Shown piece by piece: positions 7,525 to 15,690 of a DNA stretch of 64,000 bases. Both the position numbers and the translations under genes were made by a program. The DNA comes from Caldifarciminota bacterium UBA6260 (lineage in GTDB: Bacteria > Hydrothermota > 32-111), in the NCBI GenBank assembly GCA_002441125.1, contig DJVI01000028.1, positions 34,978 to 98,977 of the forward strand, read 5' to 3'. Position 1 is the first letter of the stretch. Every line of letters starts with the position of its first letter. Below the pieces are notes generated by a model that was given only the letters and a program-made list of their open reading frames with translations, made no database searches and was not told the DNA's origin.

Positions 7525-8430
7525 ATGACAGGAGTAATTTTTCTTTCTATTTCGGTTCTACTATTTTCAACGATGGAGATAAGTTCTAAATTTATTTCTA
7601 AAGATTTCAACTTTTTACAGTTAACTTTTTTGAGATTTTTTTTTGGTATTTTCATATTCATATTTTTTATTCTCTTAAATAAAGATTTAAAGAAAGAGCT
7701 GGGAAATTTAAAAATAAAAAATTTTTTAAAAATATCCTCTTTGGGTTTTATAAATGTTTTTCTTTCAATGGTTCTCCTCCAGTATTCTGTTGAGAAAGGA
7801 AACGCTTCGGTTGCAGCTGTTCTTATAGGAAGCCATCCTATATTCGTATACATTTTAAATTTAATATTTTTAAAAGAGTTTGATAAAGTTAAACTTTTTA
7901 AAATATTAATTGGTATATTGGGGATATCTTTTCTTTTAATATTTTTTAAAAAACTCAACAGGATAGATTATCTATCATATTTTGCTGGGCTTTTATCATC
8001 ATTTTTCTTTGCACTTTTTACCTTCCTTTCAAAAAGATTTTTAAAGGATAACTCTCCGGTTATAACTAATTTCATATCTTTCTTCTCTGGAATTTTATTC
8101 CTATCCCCATTTTTCTTTTACCAAAAAAATTATCTTTTAAATTTGAACTCTTTTAACATCCCTTTTTTGTTATACCTCGGATTTTTCGTTACAGGATTTG
8201 GATACCTTTTATATTATGAAGGTTTCAAAAGGTTGAATGTTGTTGATGGTTCTATGCTATTCTTTTTAAAGCCATTTATAGCAACATTACTTTCAATCAT
8301 CCTTTTAAAAGAAAAATTGACCTCAAGTCAGATTTTTGGAATATTTTTGATAATCTTATCCTTAACAGATTTTAAAAAGGGAATTAAAATTGAAAGCTAT
8401 AACAGAATCAAAAAAGATAATCATAGTTGA
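7525..8430 (+). CDS. DMT-superfamily (EamA-type) membrane transporter
   Basis: The 301-residue product is almost entirely hydrophobic, with about ten membrane helices in two related halves, as in EamA/RhaT drug-metabolite transporters. Recognisable pieces are the EISSKFISK loop after helix 1, SVEKGNASVAAVLIGSHPIFV in the first half and FVTGFGYLLYYEGFKRLNVVDGSML in the second. The substrate cannot be read from sequence. I place the start at ATG 7525 because the -10 box ends at 7517; the earlier TTG at 7498 lies inside the promoter. There is no Shine-Dalgarno sequence. The end overlaps the YigZ gene by 41 bp. This is one of only four plus-strand protein genes. Confidence 0.85.
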   Translation: MTGVIFLSISVLLFSTMEISSKFISKDFNFLQLTFLRFFFGIFIFIFFILLNKDLKKELGNLKIKNFLKISSLGFINVFLSMVLLQYSVEKGNASVAAVLIGSHPIFVYILNLIFLKEFDKVKLFKILIGILGISFLLIFFKKLNRIDYLSYFAGLLSSFFFALFTFLSKRFLKDNSPVITNFISFFSGILFLSPFFFYQKNYLLNLNSFNIPFLLYLGFFVTGFGYLLYYEGFKRLNVVDGSMLFFLKPFIATLLSIILLKEKLTSSQIFGIFLIILSLTDFKKGIKIESYNRIKKDNHS

Positions 8431-8983
8431 AAAAAATTCTACATTTATAGGTAGAGGATTTTTCGTAAAAGATAAGAATGATGTTGAAAAGTTTATTTCA
8501 TCATTAAGAAATGAGGAGAAGGGATATACACATATAGTTTATGCTTACAGATTAACATCTAACGAATTCTATTATACTGATGACAGAGAGCCTAAAAATT
8601 GTGCGGGTCTTCCTGTTTACAATGTTATCGAAAAGAATGAACTTTTCTTTTCACTAATCACTGTAATAAGATTTTTTGGCGGGATAAAACTCGGTGCATC
8701 AGGCCTTGTTAGAGCATATTCAAAATGTGCTATAGAAACTTTAAAAAATTCTATTATAAAGGAACTTGAGAATTTTTATCTTTTAGAGATTTCAGCTGAC
8801 TACAACGAATACAACAAAATTTTACATCTGATAGAAAGGACAAAACATAAAATTTTATTTGAAGATTTCAAAGAAAAGGTTAAAGCAAAAATTTATGTTA
8901 ACGATGAAACTTTATCAAAGATAGAAAAGATCTATCCAGACTCTTTTGAAATTTTGGATAAAGATATTCTTCTTCCCTACTGA
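8390..8983 (+). CDS. YigZ/IMPACT-family protein
   Basis: The N-terminal domain carries the family signature: FIGRGFFVKDK, THIVYAYR, DDREPKNCAGLPV and RFFGGIKLGASGLVRAYS (about residue 94-111). The C-terminal domain is the ferredoxin-like fold typical of YigZ. IMPACT-related proteins are linked to translation control in eukaryotes, but the bacterial role is unsettled. The best start is TTG 8390, seven bases after AAGGGA and inside the end of the transporter gene, so the two are probably co-translated. The 3' end overlaps the convergent REC-HisKA-REC gene by 7 bp. Length (197) is normal. Confidence 0.88.
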   Translation: MKAITESKKIIIVEKNSTFIGRGFFVKDKNDVEKFISSLRNEEKGYTHIVYAYRLTSNEFYYTDDREPKNCAGLPVYNVIEKNELFFSLITVIRFFGGIKLGASGLVRAYSKCAIETLKNSIIKELENFYLLEISADYNEYNKILHLIERTKHKILFEDFKEKVKAKIYVNDETLSKIEKIYPDSFEILDKDILLPY

Positions 8984-10014
8984 TTCATCTTTTTCAAAAG
9001 TGAAAGTATAGATCTCCTTGAAAATGGCTTTTTTAAAAGAGGTATTTTAAACTCTCTGATTATCCTTTTCACTTCAGCTGGTATAGAATAACCTGTTATA
9101 AAAACGAATTTTATTTCTGGATAACTTTTTCTGACAAGATGGAAAACTTCTGATCCTGATTCGTTCTTAATCCTTATATCACAGAATATTATAGAAATCC
9201 TCTCTTTTCCTTTTTCTATGATTTCGATAGCATCCTTTATATTTTCAGATTGTATTGTTTCTATACCTTCCTCATTCAAAACATCTATTATAGACTCTCT
9301 AACCTCATCTTCATCATCTATAATAAGAACCTTTTCAGATGTTGCTGATGGAGGTAGTTTTAGCATTTTCGAATCATCAGTGTATGGAACAAGCTCAGGG
9401 TCATGTTCATGTAAAACAGCGAACCTTTTTAGTATATCGTTTATCTTGTTCAAACTATTCTTTATCCTCTCTATCAGTTTCTTCTCTTTGTCTGTTAACT
9501 TGTTTCCCATTCTTTTTTCAAGCATCTCTGTAGATAGAAGTATTACTGAAAGTGGTTGGTTCAATTCGTGATGCATCGTTATGACCGATGCTTTTATTAT
9601 GTTCATCTTAGCAAGTTTTACACTATCCTTCATATCCTCTATCATCTTTAAAATTATTCTTATCCTTGAATCGAGTTGGTTTATATCTATAGGTTTGTAT
9701 ATGTAATCAACAGCACCAGCTTCAAGACCTTCAGCAACAGTTGCTGTATCTGTTAGGTGTGAAAGGAAAATTACAGGGATCTCTTTTAACTGTTCATCTT
9801 CCTGTATATCCTTGCAGATATCTATTCCGTTGAATTCATTAAGATCTATATCCAAAATTATTATGTCAGGTAAAAACTCTTTGATCCTTTTTATGCATTT
9901 GTTTGGGTCATTATCTGCATAAACTACATAGCCTAAAGAACTGAGAGATTTGCTAACAAAGGTTGTAACAGTTATACTGTCATCGAGAAGATAAACCCTA
10001 ATTTTATTTTTCAT
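8977..10014 (-). CDS. REC-HisKA-REC two-component protein lacking an ATPase domain
   Basis: Residues 1-125 are a receiver (Asp11/12, phosphoacceptor Asp55, Ser85, Lys107). Residues 140-205 are a HisKA dimerisation domain with an intact H-box around His149-Glu150 (MHHELNQPLSVI). Residues 228-345 are a second receiver (Asp233/234, Asp279, Thr307, Lys329). No HATPase domain follows the HisKA, so the protein cannot phosphorylate itself by the usual route. It may be a phosphorelay hub in which His149 passes phosphate between the two receivers or to other regulators. It overlaps the MerR-like gene by 4 bp and is preceded by a strong GGGGGG ribosome site. Confidence 0.88.
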   Translation of the reverse strand: MKNKIRVYLLDDSITVTTFVSKSLSSLGYVVYADNDPNKCIKRIKEFLPDIIILDIDLNEFNGIDICKDIQEDEQLKEIPVIFLSHLTDTATVAEGLEAGAVDYIYKPIDINQLDSRIRIILKMIEDMKDSVKLAKMNIIKASVITMHHELNQPLSVILLSTEMLEKRMGNKLTDKEKKLIERIKNSLNKINDILKRFAVLHEHDPELVPYTDDSKMLKLPPSATSEKVLIIDDEDEVRESIIDVLNEEGIETIQSENIKDAIEIIEKGKERISIIFCDIRIKNESGSEVFHLVRKSYPEIKFVFITGYSIPAEVKRIIREFKIPLLKKPFSRRSILSLLKKMNQ

Positions 10015-10364
10015 TTTCCCCCCCTTAATATGTTTATAACTTCATTCAGATTCCTCTTTATCTCCCCTTTTAAATAATTCTTTTCATTTTCGAAATCAAG
10101 GTTTAACTGAACAATTTCAACTTTTGAATTCATAACTTCATTAGCTCCTTTTATTGTATATTTTTTTTCATAAAGCAGTTCTTTGATTTTTTTTACAGTT
10201 TCTATATCCTTTTCAGTATACATCCTTCTTCCATTTACAGAATGTTTCAGAGGTTTTAACTTAGGGAAGACTGTCTCCCAATACCTCAAAACATAACTTC
10301 TAAGACCTGTCATCTGCGAAACTTCCTTTATTGAATAGTATCTTTTTTTATATTCTGTTTTCAT
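10011..10364 (-). CDS. MerR-type helix-turn-helix regulator
   Basis: The first 75 residues are a MerR DNA-binding domain: YSIKEVSQMTGLRSYVLRYWE, the wing PLKHSVNGRRMYTEKDIE and the following helix pair. The remaining 40 residues are a short helix, too small for a metal- or drug-sensing domain. At 117 residues it resembles the short MerR-like regulators found near der/plsY or two-component genes in many bacteria. It overlaps plsY by 17 bp and the next gene by 4 bp. Target and signal are unknown. Confidence 0.88.
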   Translation of the reverse strand: MKTEYKKRYYSIKEVSQMTGLRSYVLRYWETVFPKLKPLKHSVNGRRMYTEKDIETVKKIKELLYEKKYTIKGANEVMNSKVEIVQLNLDFENEKNYLKGEIKRNLNEVINILRGGK

Positions 10365-10968
10365 TTCCCTTAATCAATCTCTCAATGTTACTTTTATGTT
10401 TTAAAATTATAAAAGCAACAACAAGGATTATTAATAAAAAATCTATATTTGAAAATTTTTTAAAAGGAAAAGTAATATTTAAAAGTTTTCCCATAACGAA
10501 GTAAACTATTGGAAAGAAGAAAGCTGAAATAATAGTTCCAACAGCAACAATCCTTGTTGTTATAACAGAAATCAAAAAAAATATTGCACAAACTAAAATT
10601 TCGAATGGAAAGAGAACGATAAAACTTCCAAAGGAAGTTGCAGCACCTTTCCCACCTTTGAATTGTAGGTATGGTGTAAACATATGACCTAAAACGGTTG
10701 ATATCGCAACTATTGTTGATATTTCAAGATTTTTATCAAAATAGAAAACTGAAATCAAGGTTGGGATAAAACCTTTCATAAAATCAAGAACAAATACAGG
10801 TATACCATACTTCCATCCACCTATCCTGTAAACATTTGTGGCTCCAACATTACCACTACCAACCTTTCTGATGTCTGTCTTCAAAAAAAATTTCGAAACG
10901 ATAAAAGCAAAAGGAATACCTGAAAATAGATATGATAAAAGACAAAATATTATTATCTTAACTATCAT
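10348..10968 (-). CDS. plsY: Glycerol-3-phosphate acyltransferase PlsY
   Basis: This inner-membrane enzyme uses acyl phosphate to acylate glycerol-3-phosphate, the first step of phospholipid synthesis. The three family motifs are visible: SGIPFAFIVSKFF, KVGSGNVGATNVYRIGG (about residues 36-52) and GHMFTPYLQFKGGKGAATSFG (about 94-114). Five or so membrane helices and a length of 206 residues are normal. The gene overlaps der by 11 bp. The acylated product would feed the later phospholipid pathway, whose other genes are not in this window. Confidence 0.95.
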   Translation of the reverse strand: MIVKIIIFCLLSYLFSGIPFAFIVSKFFLKTDIRKVGSGNVGATNVYRIGGWKYGIPVFVLDFMKGFIPTLISVFYFDKNLEISTIVAISTVLGHMFTPYLQFKGGKGAATSFGSFIVLFPFEILVCAIFFLISVITTRIVAVGTIISAFFFPIVYFVMGKLLNITFPFKKFSNIDFLLIILVVAFIILKHKSNIERLIKGNENRI

Positions 10969-12271
10969 TTTTACCCCTTAATTCAACATCGAAAGGAATC
11001 TCGGACAAGTTCAATACCTCTCTTATTTTATTAATTATATATCTTCTATAATTTCTGTCAATATTCTCTGGGTCATTAACTCTCAAAATAAATATTATCG
11101 GGTCTTGAGATTTTTGTGTCAAACTATAGAATCTTGGCCTTTTTCCACTCTTTAAAAGAGGATGTTTAAAGTTTGGTATTATTCTTTCAAAAAGGATCGT
11201 GTTGAGTAAACTATTTTTAAATTTTGCCGGTAATTTACTTTTTAGTTCATAAGATTTTTCAAGTATTTTATATATATGTTTTTTTTCTTTTGCAGATATG
11301 AAGAGTTTTGGCAAAAAATCGCCAAATTCAAGGTTATCAAGTACCTCTTTATAAAACTTTGTTTTCTCAATTTCAGTTACAAGATCGGTTTTGTTAAAAA
11401 CTATTATTGTTGGTTTTAAAAGAGATAAAGATTCTCCAAGAATTTTTTTATCCTGATGTGTAACTTTCTCCATTATATCCATAACAACTACAACAACATC
11501 AGACCTTTCCATAGCGAGTTTGCTTCTCAAAATTGTATAGTATTCTGTTGGTTCTTTAATCTTAGATGCCCTTCTAATTCCAGCTGTATCTATAAGAATG
11601 AAAGGTTTATTTTCATACTCAAGGTAAGAATCTACAGAATCTCTCGTTGTCCCGGGTATGGGAGAGACTATCATTCTGTTTTCATTAAGAAGAGAGTTGA
11701 CTATCGTAGATTTGCCAGTATTAGGTTTACCAACTATCGAAATCTTAAGCCCCTCTTTAAAAAACTCATCTTTTCCCTTGTCCTTATACCTTTCAACCAT
11801 CATCTCTTTTAATGTTGAAAGGTTTAATTTATGCTCAGCTGAAATTTGTATAAATGTATCAAAACCGAGTTTAAAAATATCAGGATCAGGTAAATTATCA
11901 TATTCATCACATTTGTTAACAACCAAAATTACATCCTTTTTCCTTTTCCTTAATTTCTCTGCTATATAATAATCATCAGCGTTAACACCGTTTCTGTTGT
12001 CTATAACAAAAAGTATTATATCTGACTGGTTTATCGCTATATCAACCTGCTGTTCTACAAGGTCACTGAAAGTTACATTTTTTGGATTTTCCTCTATTCC
12101 TCCTGTATCTATAATAACAAAATTTTTATTATCTATAGATATTCTTTCATAATGCCTGTCCCTTGTAAGGTTTGGTGTTGAATGAACAACAGCTTTTCTT
12201 TTCCCTAAAAGGGAGTTGAAAAGTGTTGATTTACCAACATTTGGTTTTCCTATTATAGATACAACATTCAT
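10958..12271 (-). CDS. der: GTPase Der (EngA), 50S ribosome assembly
   Basis: Two tandem G domains are present: the first with GKPNVGKST, DTGG and NKCD, the second (from about residue 178) with GKPNTGKST, DTAGIRR and NKTD, followed by the C-terminal KH-like domain. This double-GTPase layout is unique to Der, which helps late assembly of the large ribosomal subunit. The length (437) is normal. The start ATG 12271 follows an AAGGT site and overlaps the DUF512 gene by 4 bp. A DUF512 gene next to der is also seen in clostridia. Confidence 0.97.
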   Translation of the reverse strand: MNVVSIIGKPNVGKSTLFNSLLGKRKAVVHSTPNLTRDRHYERISIDNKNFVIIDTGGIEENPKNVTFSDLVEQQVDIAINQSDIILFVIDNRNGVNADDYYIAEKLRKRKKDVILVVNKCDEYDNLPDPDIFKLGFDTFIQISAEHKLNLSTLKEMMVERYKDKGKDEFFKEGLKISIVGKPNTGKSTIVNSLLNENRMIVSPIPGTTRDSVDSYLEYENKPFILIDTAGIRRASKIKEPTEYYTILRSKLAMERSDVVVVVMDIMEKVTHQDKKILGESLSLLKPTIIVFNKTDLVTEIEKTKFYKEVLDNLEFGDFLPKLFISAKEKKHIYKILEKSYELKSKLPAKFKNSLLNTILFERIIPNFKHPLLKSGKRPRFYSLTQKSQDPIIFILRVNDPENIDRNYRRYIINKIREVLNLSEIPFDVELRGKNDS

Positions 12272-13488
12272 AAAAGATACCTTTTAATATCAATATTTTT
12301 TTCCAAAACTATAAGTTTTTTCCCACTCCTTTTAATAATATCTTTTTTTGTGAAATTATCAAGTGTTAAACCATCAATGTTAAAAACACTTTTATAGATA
12401 AGGTAATTCTTATAATCTGTTTCTCTCATAATTTTTATAATATCGGAAGCTGTTAAAAGTCCTGTTACCGTAACCATATCTCCAAAAAATGTGTTAACTG
12501 ATGGCAGAATACCTTCAGATTTAAAATAAAAATTTTTTATCAAAAAATCTCCAAAACTTTTTCCTGTAATGATGGCATAACCTTTTTTAAGTTTTTTATC
12601 TTTGAATTTTACAGTTTCTTCAATAAAGTTTCTGACCATACCTATCCCATTTTCATACTGTGGGAAAGAATGATAATAACTTTTTGGAGGGATTTTCATC
12701 TGAGCTTTCAGAAAAAATTCATCGGCTATATAAACTTTTTTGTATCCAATTTTTTCTTTTAAATTCTCTACAATATCGATAAGATTTTTTGCGTAATCTT
12801 TATCAATTGGAGTGAATTTAGTTAAATCTTTTCTATACTTTGTTAAACCTAAAGGGACTATCCCCAAAGACAAGAATCTTTTCTCTTGTGCGTACTTTAT
12901 CGTTTCTTCAAGGTATTTACCATCATTTATATTCCTCATAAGAACAACCTGACCATGTATCCTTATTCCTCCATTTAACAACTTTTCAATTTTTTCGATT
13001 CCATTTTCTATTCCAAAAATTCTTCTCCTTAAACTATTATCGACAGAATGAACTGAAATGTAAAGTGGTGATATTTTATGCTCAATTATATTTAGAAGTA
13101 ACTTGTTATTCAAATTGGATAGTGTTATAAAATTACCATACTCAAAAGATTCCCTATAATCGTCATCTTTAAAATATAAACTTTTTCTTAGTCCTTCCGG
13201 GTTCTGATCAACAAAACAGAAAATGCATCTATTGTTACATCTTCTTCTTTCAAACTCATCAAACTGAACTTTTATTTTACCATAATCTTTTTTCAAGACC
13301 TCAAATTCTGTCAAACCACCAGTTTTCTTTTTTATAATGAAACGCATCCTTTCAAAAGATGTTTCGTAAAGAACACCAAGAAAATCGAAAATCTCTCTCC
13401 CATTAATTGAAACTATTCTATCACCTTCAGATACTGAGTACTTTTTAAATATAGAACCTTTTTCTATCTTTGAAATTTTTACTGACAT
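12268..13488 (-). CDS. DUF512/PDZ radical-SAM-like iron-sulfur protein
   Basis: Residues 1-70 form a PDZ-like domain (SVSEGDRIVSINGREIFDF). A CxxxCxxC cluster follows in RRCNNRCIFCFVDQNPEG near residue 83-100, as in radical SAM proteins, then a TIM-barrel-like region (ISPLYISVHSVD) and a C-terminal DUF512 domain (GYAIITGKSFGDFL, NTFFGDMVTVTGLLT). This corresponds to the TIGR03279/PF04459 family, whose biochemical role is not established. The gene starts at ATG 13488, overlapping the TAA of the lipoprotein gene by one base (TAATG), so the two are translationally coupled. Confidence 0.9.
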   Translation of the reverse strand: MSVKISKIEKGSIFKKYSVSEGDRIVSINGREIFDFLGVLYETSFERMRFIIKKKTGGLTEFEVLKKDYGKIKVQFDEFERRRCNNRCIFCFVDQNPEGLRKSLYFKDDDYRESFEYGNFITLSNLNNKLLLNIIEHKISPLYISVHSVDNSLRRRIFGIENGIEKIEKLLNGGIRIHGQVVLMRNINDGKYLEETIKYAQEKRFLSLGIVPLGLTKYRKDLTKFTPIDKDYAKNLIDIVENLKEKIGYKKVYIADEFFLKAQMKIPPKSYYHSFPQYENGIGMVRNFIEETVKFKDKKLKKGYAIITGKSFGDFLIKNFYFKSEGILPSVNTFFGDMVTVTGLLTASDIIKIMRETDYKNYLIYKSVFNIDGLTLDNFTKKDIIKRSGKKLIVLEKNIDIKRYLL

Positions 13489-14075
13489 TATTTTAAAAAG
13501 AGATTGTTTAATCTATAAAAAAATTTTATCAACTCATACCCTGAGATTGTGTTATAAGGATTGAAATATCCATCAGCGACATCCATAATCCCCAAAAATA
13601 CTACATTTGAAATAGGTTTGTATGCGAAAAATTTCTCATCAACATCCTTAATATCTACAACATTCATTTTAAAATTAGAAAGGAAACCGTTGCTCAAAAT
13701 AAAGTTATAAAAAAATACTGCAAGTTGGTATCTTAAAACAGGAGTATCAGGTTTAAATGTACTATCTGGAAGTGGTGTGAAAATTCCCCTTTTTACCTGT
13801 GCATACAGAATCTCACTTTTGGGAAACATTTTTATATCGAATGGTATTTCATTTTTATAAACAAAAATCTCTTCTGGGAAATATATTCCAAAAAGGTAAG
13901 CTACATCACTTTTAGTAACAACATCCTTTTTTTCTAAACCTTTCAAAAATTGATACTCTTTATCAGCTTTACTAATAAATAATGAAAGGTATCTGTCATT
14001 TTTTGGGAAACAACCGGAAAGTATAATTAAAAAAATTAAAATGATAAAAGGATAAAATTTTTTCTTTAAATACAT
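13488..14075 (-). CDS. Lipoprotein with SLH-like repeats
   Basis: The product (195 residues) begins with a basic stretch, a hydrophobic helix and the lipobox LSGC, so it should be lipid-anchored in the envelope. The rest resembles S-layer-homology repeats: VVTKSDVAYLFGIYF, TPVLRYQLAVFFYNFIL and a final segment FLGIMDVADGYFNPYNTISGYE. SLH domains usually bind peptidoglycan-linked glycans. I start it at ATG 14075, because an upstream extension would run through three tRNA genes. The start codon comes 9 bases after the end of tRNA-Leu and has no Shine-Dalgarno sequence, so this mRNA is probably released by tRNA processing. No catalytic motif was seen. Confidence 0.8.
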   Translation of the reverse strand: MYLKKKFYPFIILIFLIILSGCFPKNDRYLSLFISKADKEYQFLKGLEKKDVVTKSDVAYLFGIYFPEEIFVYKNEIPFDIKMFPKSEILYAQVKRGIFTPLPDSTFKPDTPVLRYQLAVFFYNFILSNGFLSNFKMNVVDIKDVDEKFFAYKPISNVVFLGIMDVADGYFNPYNTISGYELIKFFYRLNNLFLK

Positions 14076-14084
14076 ATTTATAAG

Positions 14085-14170
14085 TGCCGGAGGCCGGACT
14101 CGAACCGGCACGGGATTGAAGTCCCAGCGGATTTTAAGTCCGCTATGTCTACCAATTCCATCACTCCGGC
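14085..14170 (-). tRNA. tRNA-Leu (TAA anticodon)
   Basis: The minus strand folds with acceptor GCCGGAG/CTCCGGC, a class II long variable arm (GGGACTTCAATCCC region), T-loop GGTTCGAGTCC and anticodon loop CTTAAAA. The discriminator base is A. The 3' CCA is not encoded. It is the third gene of a Gly-Cys-Leu tRNA string. Confidence 0.96.
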
Positions 14171-14173
14171 ATA

Positions 14174-14245
14174 AGGCGGCATCCGGATTTGAACCGGAGA
14201 ATAACGGTTTTGCAGACCGTCGCCTTACCGCTTGGCTATACCGCC
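14174..14245 (-). tRNA. tRNA-Cys (GCA anticodon)
   Basis: Acceptor GGCGGTA/TGCCGCC with discriminator U73, the usual identity base for cysteine tRNA. The anticodon loop is CTGCAAA and the T-loop GGTTCAAATCC. CCA is not encoded. Only 3 bases separate it from tRNA-Leu. Confidence 0.96.
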
Positions 14246-14255
14246 AAGAAAAAAA

Positions 14256-14331
14256 TGGAGCGGGAAACGGGACTTGAACCCGCGACACTCACCTTGGCAA
14301 GGTGACGCTCTACCAACTGAGCTATTCCCGC
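14256..14331 (-). tRNA. tRNA-Gly (GCC anticodon)
   Basis: Acceptor GCGGGAA/TTCCCGC, D-arm GCTCAGTTGGTAGAGC, anticodon loop TTGCCAA, T-loop GGTTCAAGTCC, discriminator U73 and an encoded CCA end (14256-14258). It is the only one of the five tRNAs here with CCA in the DNA, and the first of the tRNA string. Confidence 0.97.
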
Positions 14332-14344
14332 TCTTTGAAAAGAT

Positions 14345-14372
14345 TTTATATCAAATTTATAAAAAATGTCAA
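14345..14372 (-). promoter_or_regulatory. Promoter of the tRNA Gly-Cys-Leu / lipoprotein operon
   Basis: On the minus strand TTGACA (14367-14372) and TATAAA (14345-14350) are 16 bp apart. Transcription should start about 7 bases before tRNA-Gly. It lies directly after the rocD stop codon. Confidence 0.7.
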
Positions 14373-14377
14373 TACTT

Positions 14378-15586
14378 TTATATAGTTTTAAAAACTTTTT
14401 CAATCTTTGCAAAAGCCCAATCAATATCTTTTTTAGTTATAACAAGTGGTGGAGCGAACCTTATAATGTTTTCATGTGTCTCTTTGCAAAGGAGCCCCTC
14501 TTTCATCAAAGCTTCACAAAATCTCCTTGCACCACCTGCGTTTTCATTCAATTCAACACCGATAAGAAGTCCTTTTCCTCTCACTTCCTTTATGTAATCA
14601 GATTTTATTGATTTCAAAAGTTTCATAAAATAGTTACCCATCTTCAAAGCGTTCTTATCGAGTTTCTCTTTTACAAGTATATCGAGAGAAGCAACAGCGA
14701 TAGCACTTGCCAAGGGGTTTCCACCAAATGTTGAACCATGATCACCAGGTTTGAATACATCCATAACCTCTTTCTTTGCAAGGAATGCACTAACAGGATA
14801 GTATCCTCCGGAGAGAGCTTTTCCGAGTATAAGTCCATCAGGTTTCACTCCATCTTCCCAATGGTGTGCAAAAAGTTTTCCGGTTCTGCAAAGACCAGTT
14901 TGTATCTCATCTAAAACGAAAAGAATGTTATTCTTTCTACATATTTCCTGTGCCCTTTTCAAAAATCCATCAGGTGGTATTATGATTCCACCCTCTCCCT
15001 GTATAGGTTCTGTTAAAAAAGCAACAGTGTTTGGTGTTATAGCTTTTTCAAGGGCATCCGTATCTCCAAAAGGTATCTCAACGAAACCTTGTGTTAAAGG
15101 ACCAAATCCATCTTTGTATTGGAATTCAGAAGAGAAGGAGATTATTGTAATAGTTCTACCATGGAAGTTGTTTTTTGATACTATTATCTCAGCTTTATCC
15201 TTTTCAACACCTTTAACAGTGTAACCCCATTTTCTTATCGCTTTTAACGCTGTTTCAACAGCTTCAGCACCAGAGTTCATCGGCAACATTTTATCCATCT
15301 TCGCAAGTTTGCAAAGTTTTTCATAAAACAACGGGAGCTGATCGTTATGGAAGGCTCTGCTTGTCAATGTTAGTTTTTTCATCTGTTTTATTGCTGCTGA
15401 TGCGATTTTTGGATTACAATGCCCCTGATTCACAGCAGAATATGAGCTCAAAAAATCCAAATACTTCTTCCCTTCAGTATCCCATACCCATATACCTTTT
15501 CCTTTTGTTAAACAAACATCGAGTGGATGATAATTGTTTGCTCCATACTTTTTTTCGATTTCAAAAAGTTTATTTGATTTTTTCAT
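14378..15586 (-). CDS. rocD: Ornithine aminotransferase (ornithine--oxo-acid transaminase)
   Basis: A class III pyridoxal-phosphate aminotransferase of 402 residues. The opening EKKYGANNYHPLDVCL and YLDFLSSYSAVNQGHCNPKI is close to RocD-type enzymes, which move the delta-amino group of ornithine to 2-oxoglutarate, giving glutamate semialdehyde. PLP-site pieces are NSGAEAVETALKAIRKW, FHGRT, LFVLDEIQTGLCRTG and the Lys in ILGKALSGGYYPVSA. It is transcribed alone from its own promoter, ends a few bases before the tRNA promoter, and diverges from a glycosyltransferase gene. No ProC or other arginine-pathway gene is in view. The exact substrate remains inferred. Confidence 0.9.
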   Translation of the reverse strand: MKKSNKLFEIEKKYGANNYHPLDVCLTKGKGIWVWDTEGKKYLDFLSSYSAVNQGHCNPKIASAAIKQMKKLTLTSRAFHNDQLPLFYEKLCKLAKMDKMLPMNSGAEAVETALKAIRKWGYTVKGVEKDKAEIIVSKNNFHGRTITIISFSSEFQYKDGFGPLTQGFVEIPFGDTDALEKAITPNTVAFLTEPIQGEGGIIIPPDGFLKRAQEICRKNNILFVLDEIQTGLCRTGKLFAHHWEDGVKPDGLILGKALSGGYYPVSAFLAKKEVMDVFKPGDHGSTFGGNPLASAIAVASLDILVKEKLDKNALKMGNYFMKLLKSIKSDYIKEVRGKGLLIGVELNENAGGARRFCEALMKEGLLCKETHENIIRFAPPLVITKKDIDWAFAKIEKVFKTI

Positions 15587-15610
15587 AAAAACTCCTTTTT
15601 TTGAATTTAT

Positions 15611-15638
15611 AAAATATCATATTAAAAATTAAAGTCAA
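15611..15638 (-). promoter_or_regulatory. Promoter of rocD
   Basis: TTGACT (15633-15638) and TATTTT (15611-15616) on the minus strand, 16 bp apart. The predicted start leaves a leader of about 18 bases holding AAAGGAG before ATG 15586. Confidence 0.6.
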
Positions 15639-15653
15639 GAGTTTAAAAACTTG

Positions 15654-15681
15654 TTGATTATTTTTTAAATGTTGTTAAAAT
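15654..15681 (+). promoter_or_regulatory. Promoter of the plus-strand glycosyltransferase gene
   Basis: TTGATT (15654-15659) and TAAAAT (15676-15681) are 16 bp apart. Transcription is predicted two or three bases before ATG 15691. It sits back to back with the rocD promoter. Confidence 0.55.
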
Positions 15682-15690
15682 TCTTAAATT

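Noticed and set aside
7482..7958. Minus-strand frame opposite the DMT transporter
   Set aside because: Lys/Ile/Phe-rich shadow overlapping the promoter and gene on the other strand.
14076..14090. TATAAA just before the lipoprotein ATG as a separate -10 box
   Set aside because: Transcription would start inside the coding sequence, and the matching -35 would be the tRNA T-loop.
14076..14288. N-terminal extension of the lipoprotein through tRNA-Leu and tRNA-Cys
   Set aside because: The frame is open only by chance; the tRNAs are complete and the signal peptide starts at 14075.
14232..14597. Plus-strand frame across the tRNA-Gly gene into rocD
   Set aside because: Composed of antisense tRNA sequence and the reverse strand of rocD; no start signals.
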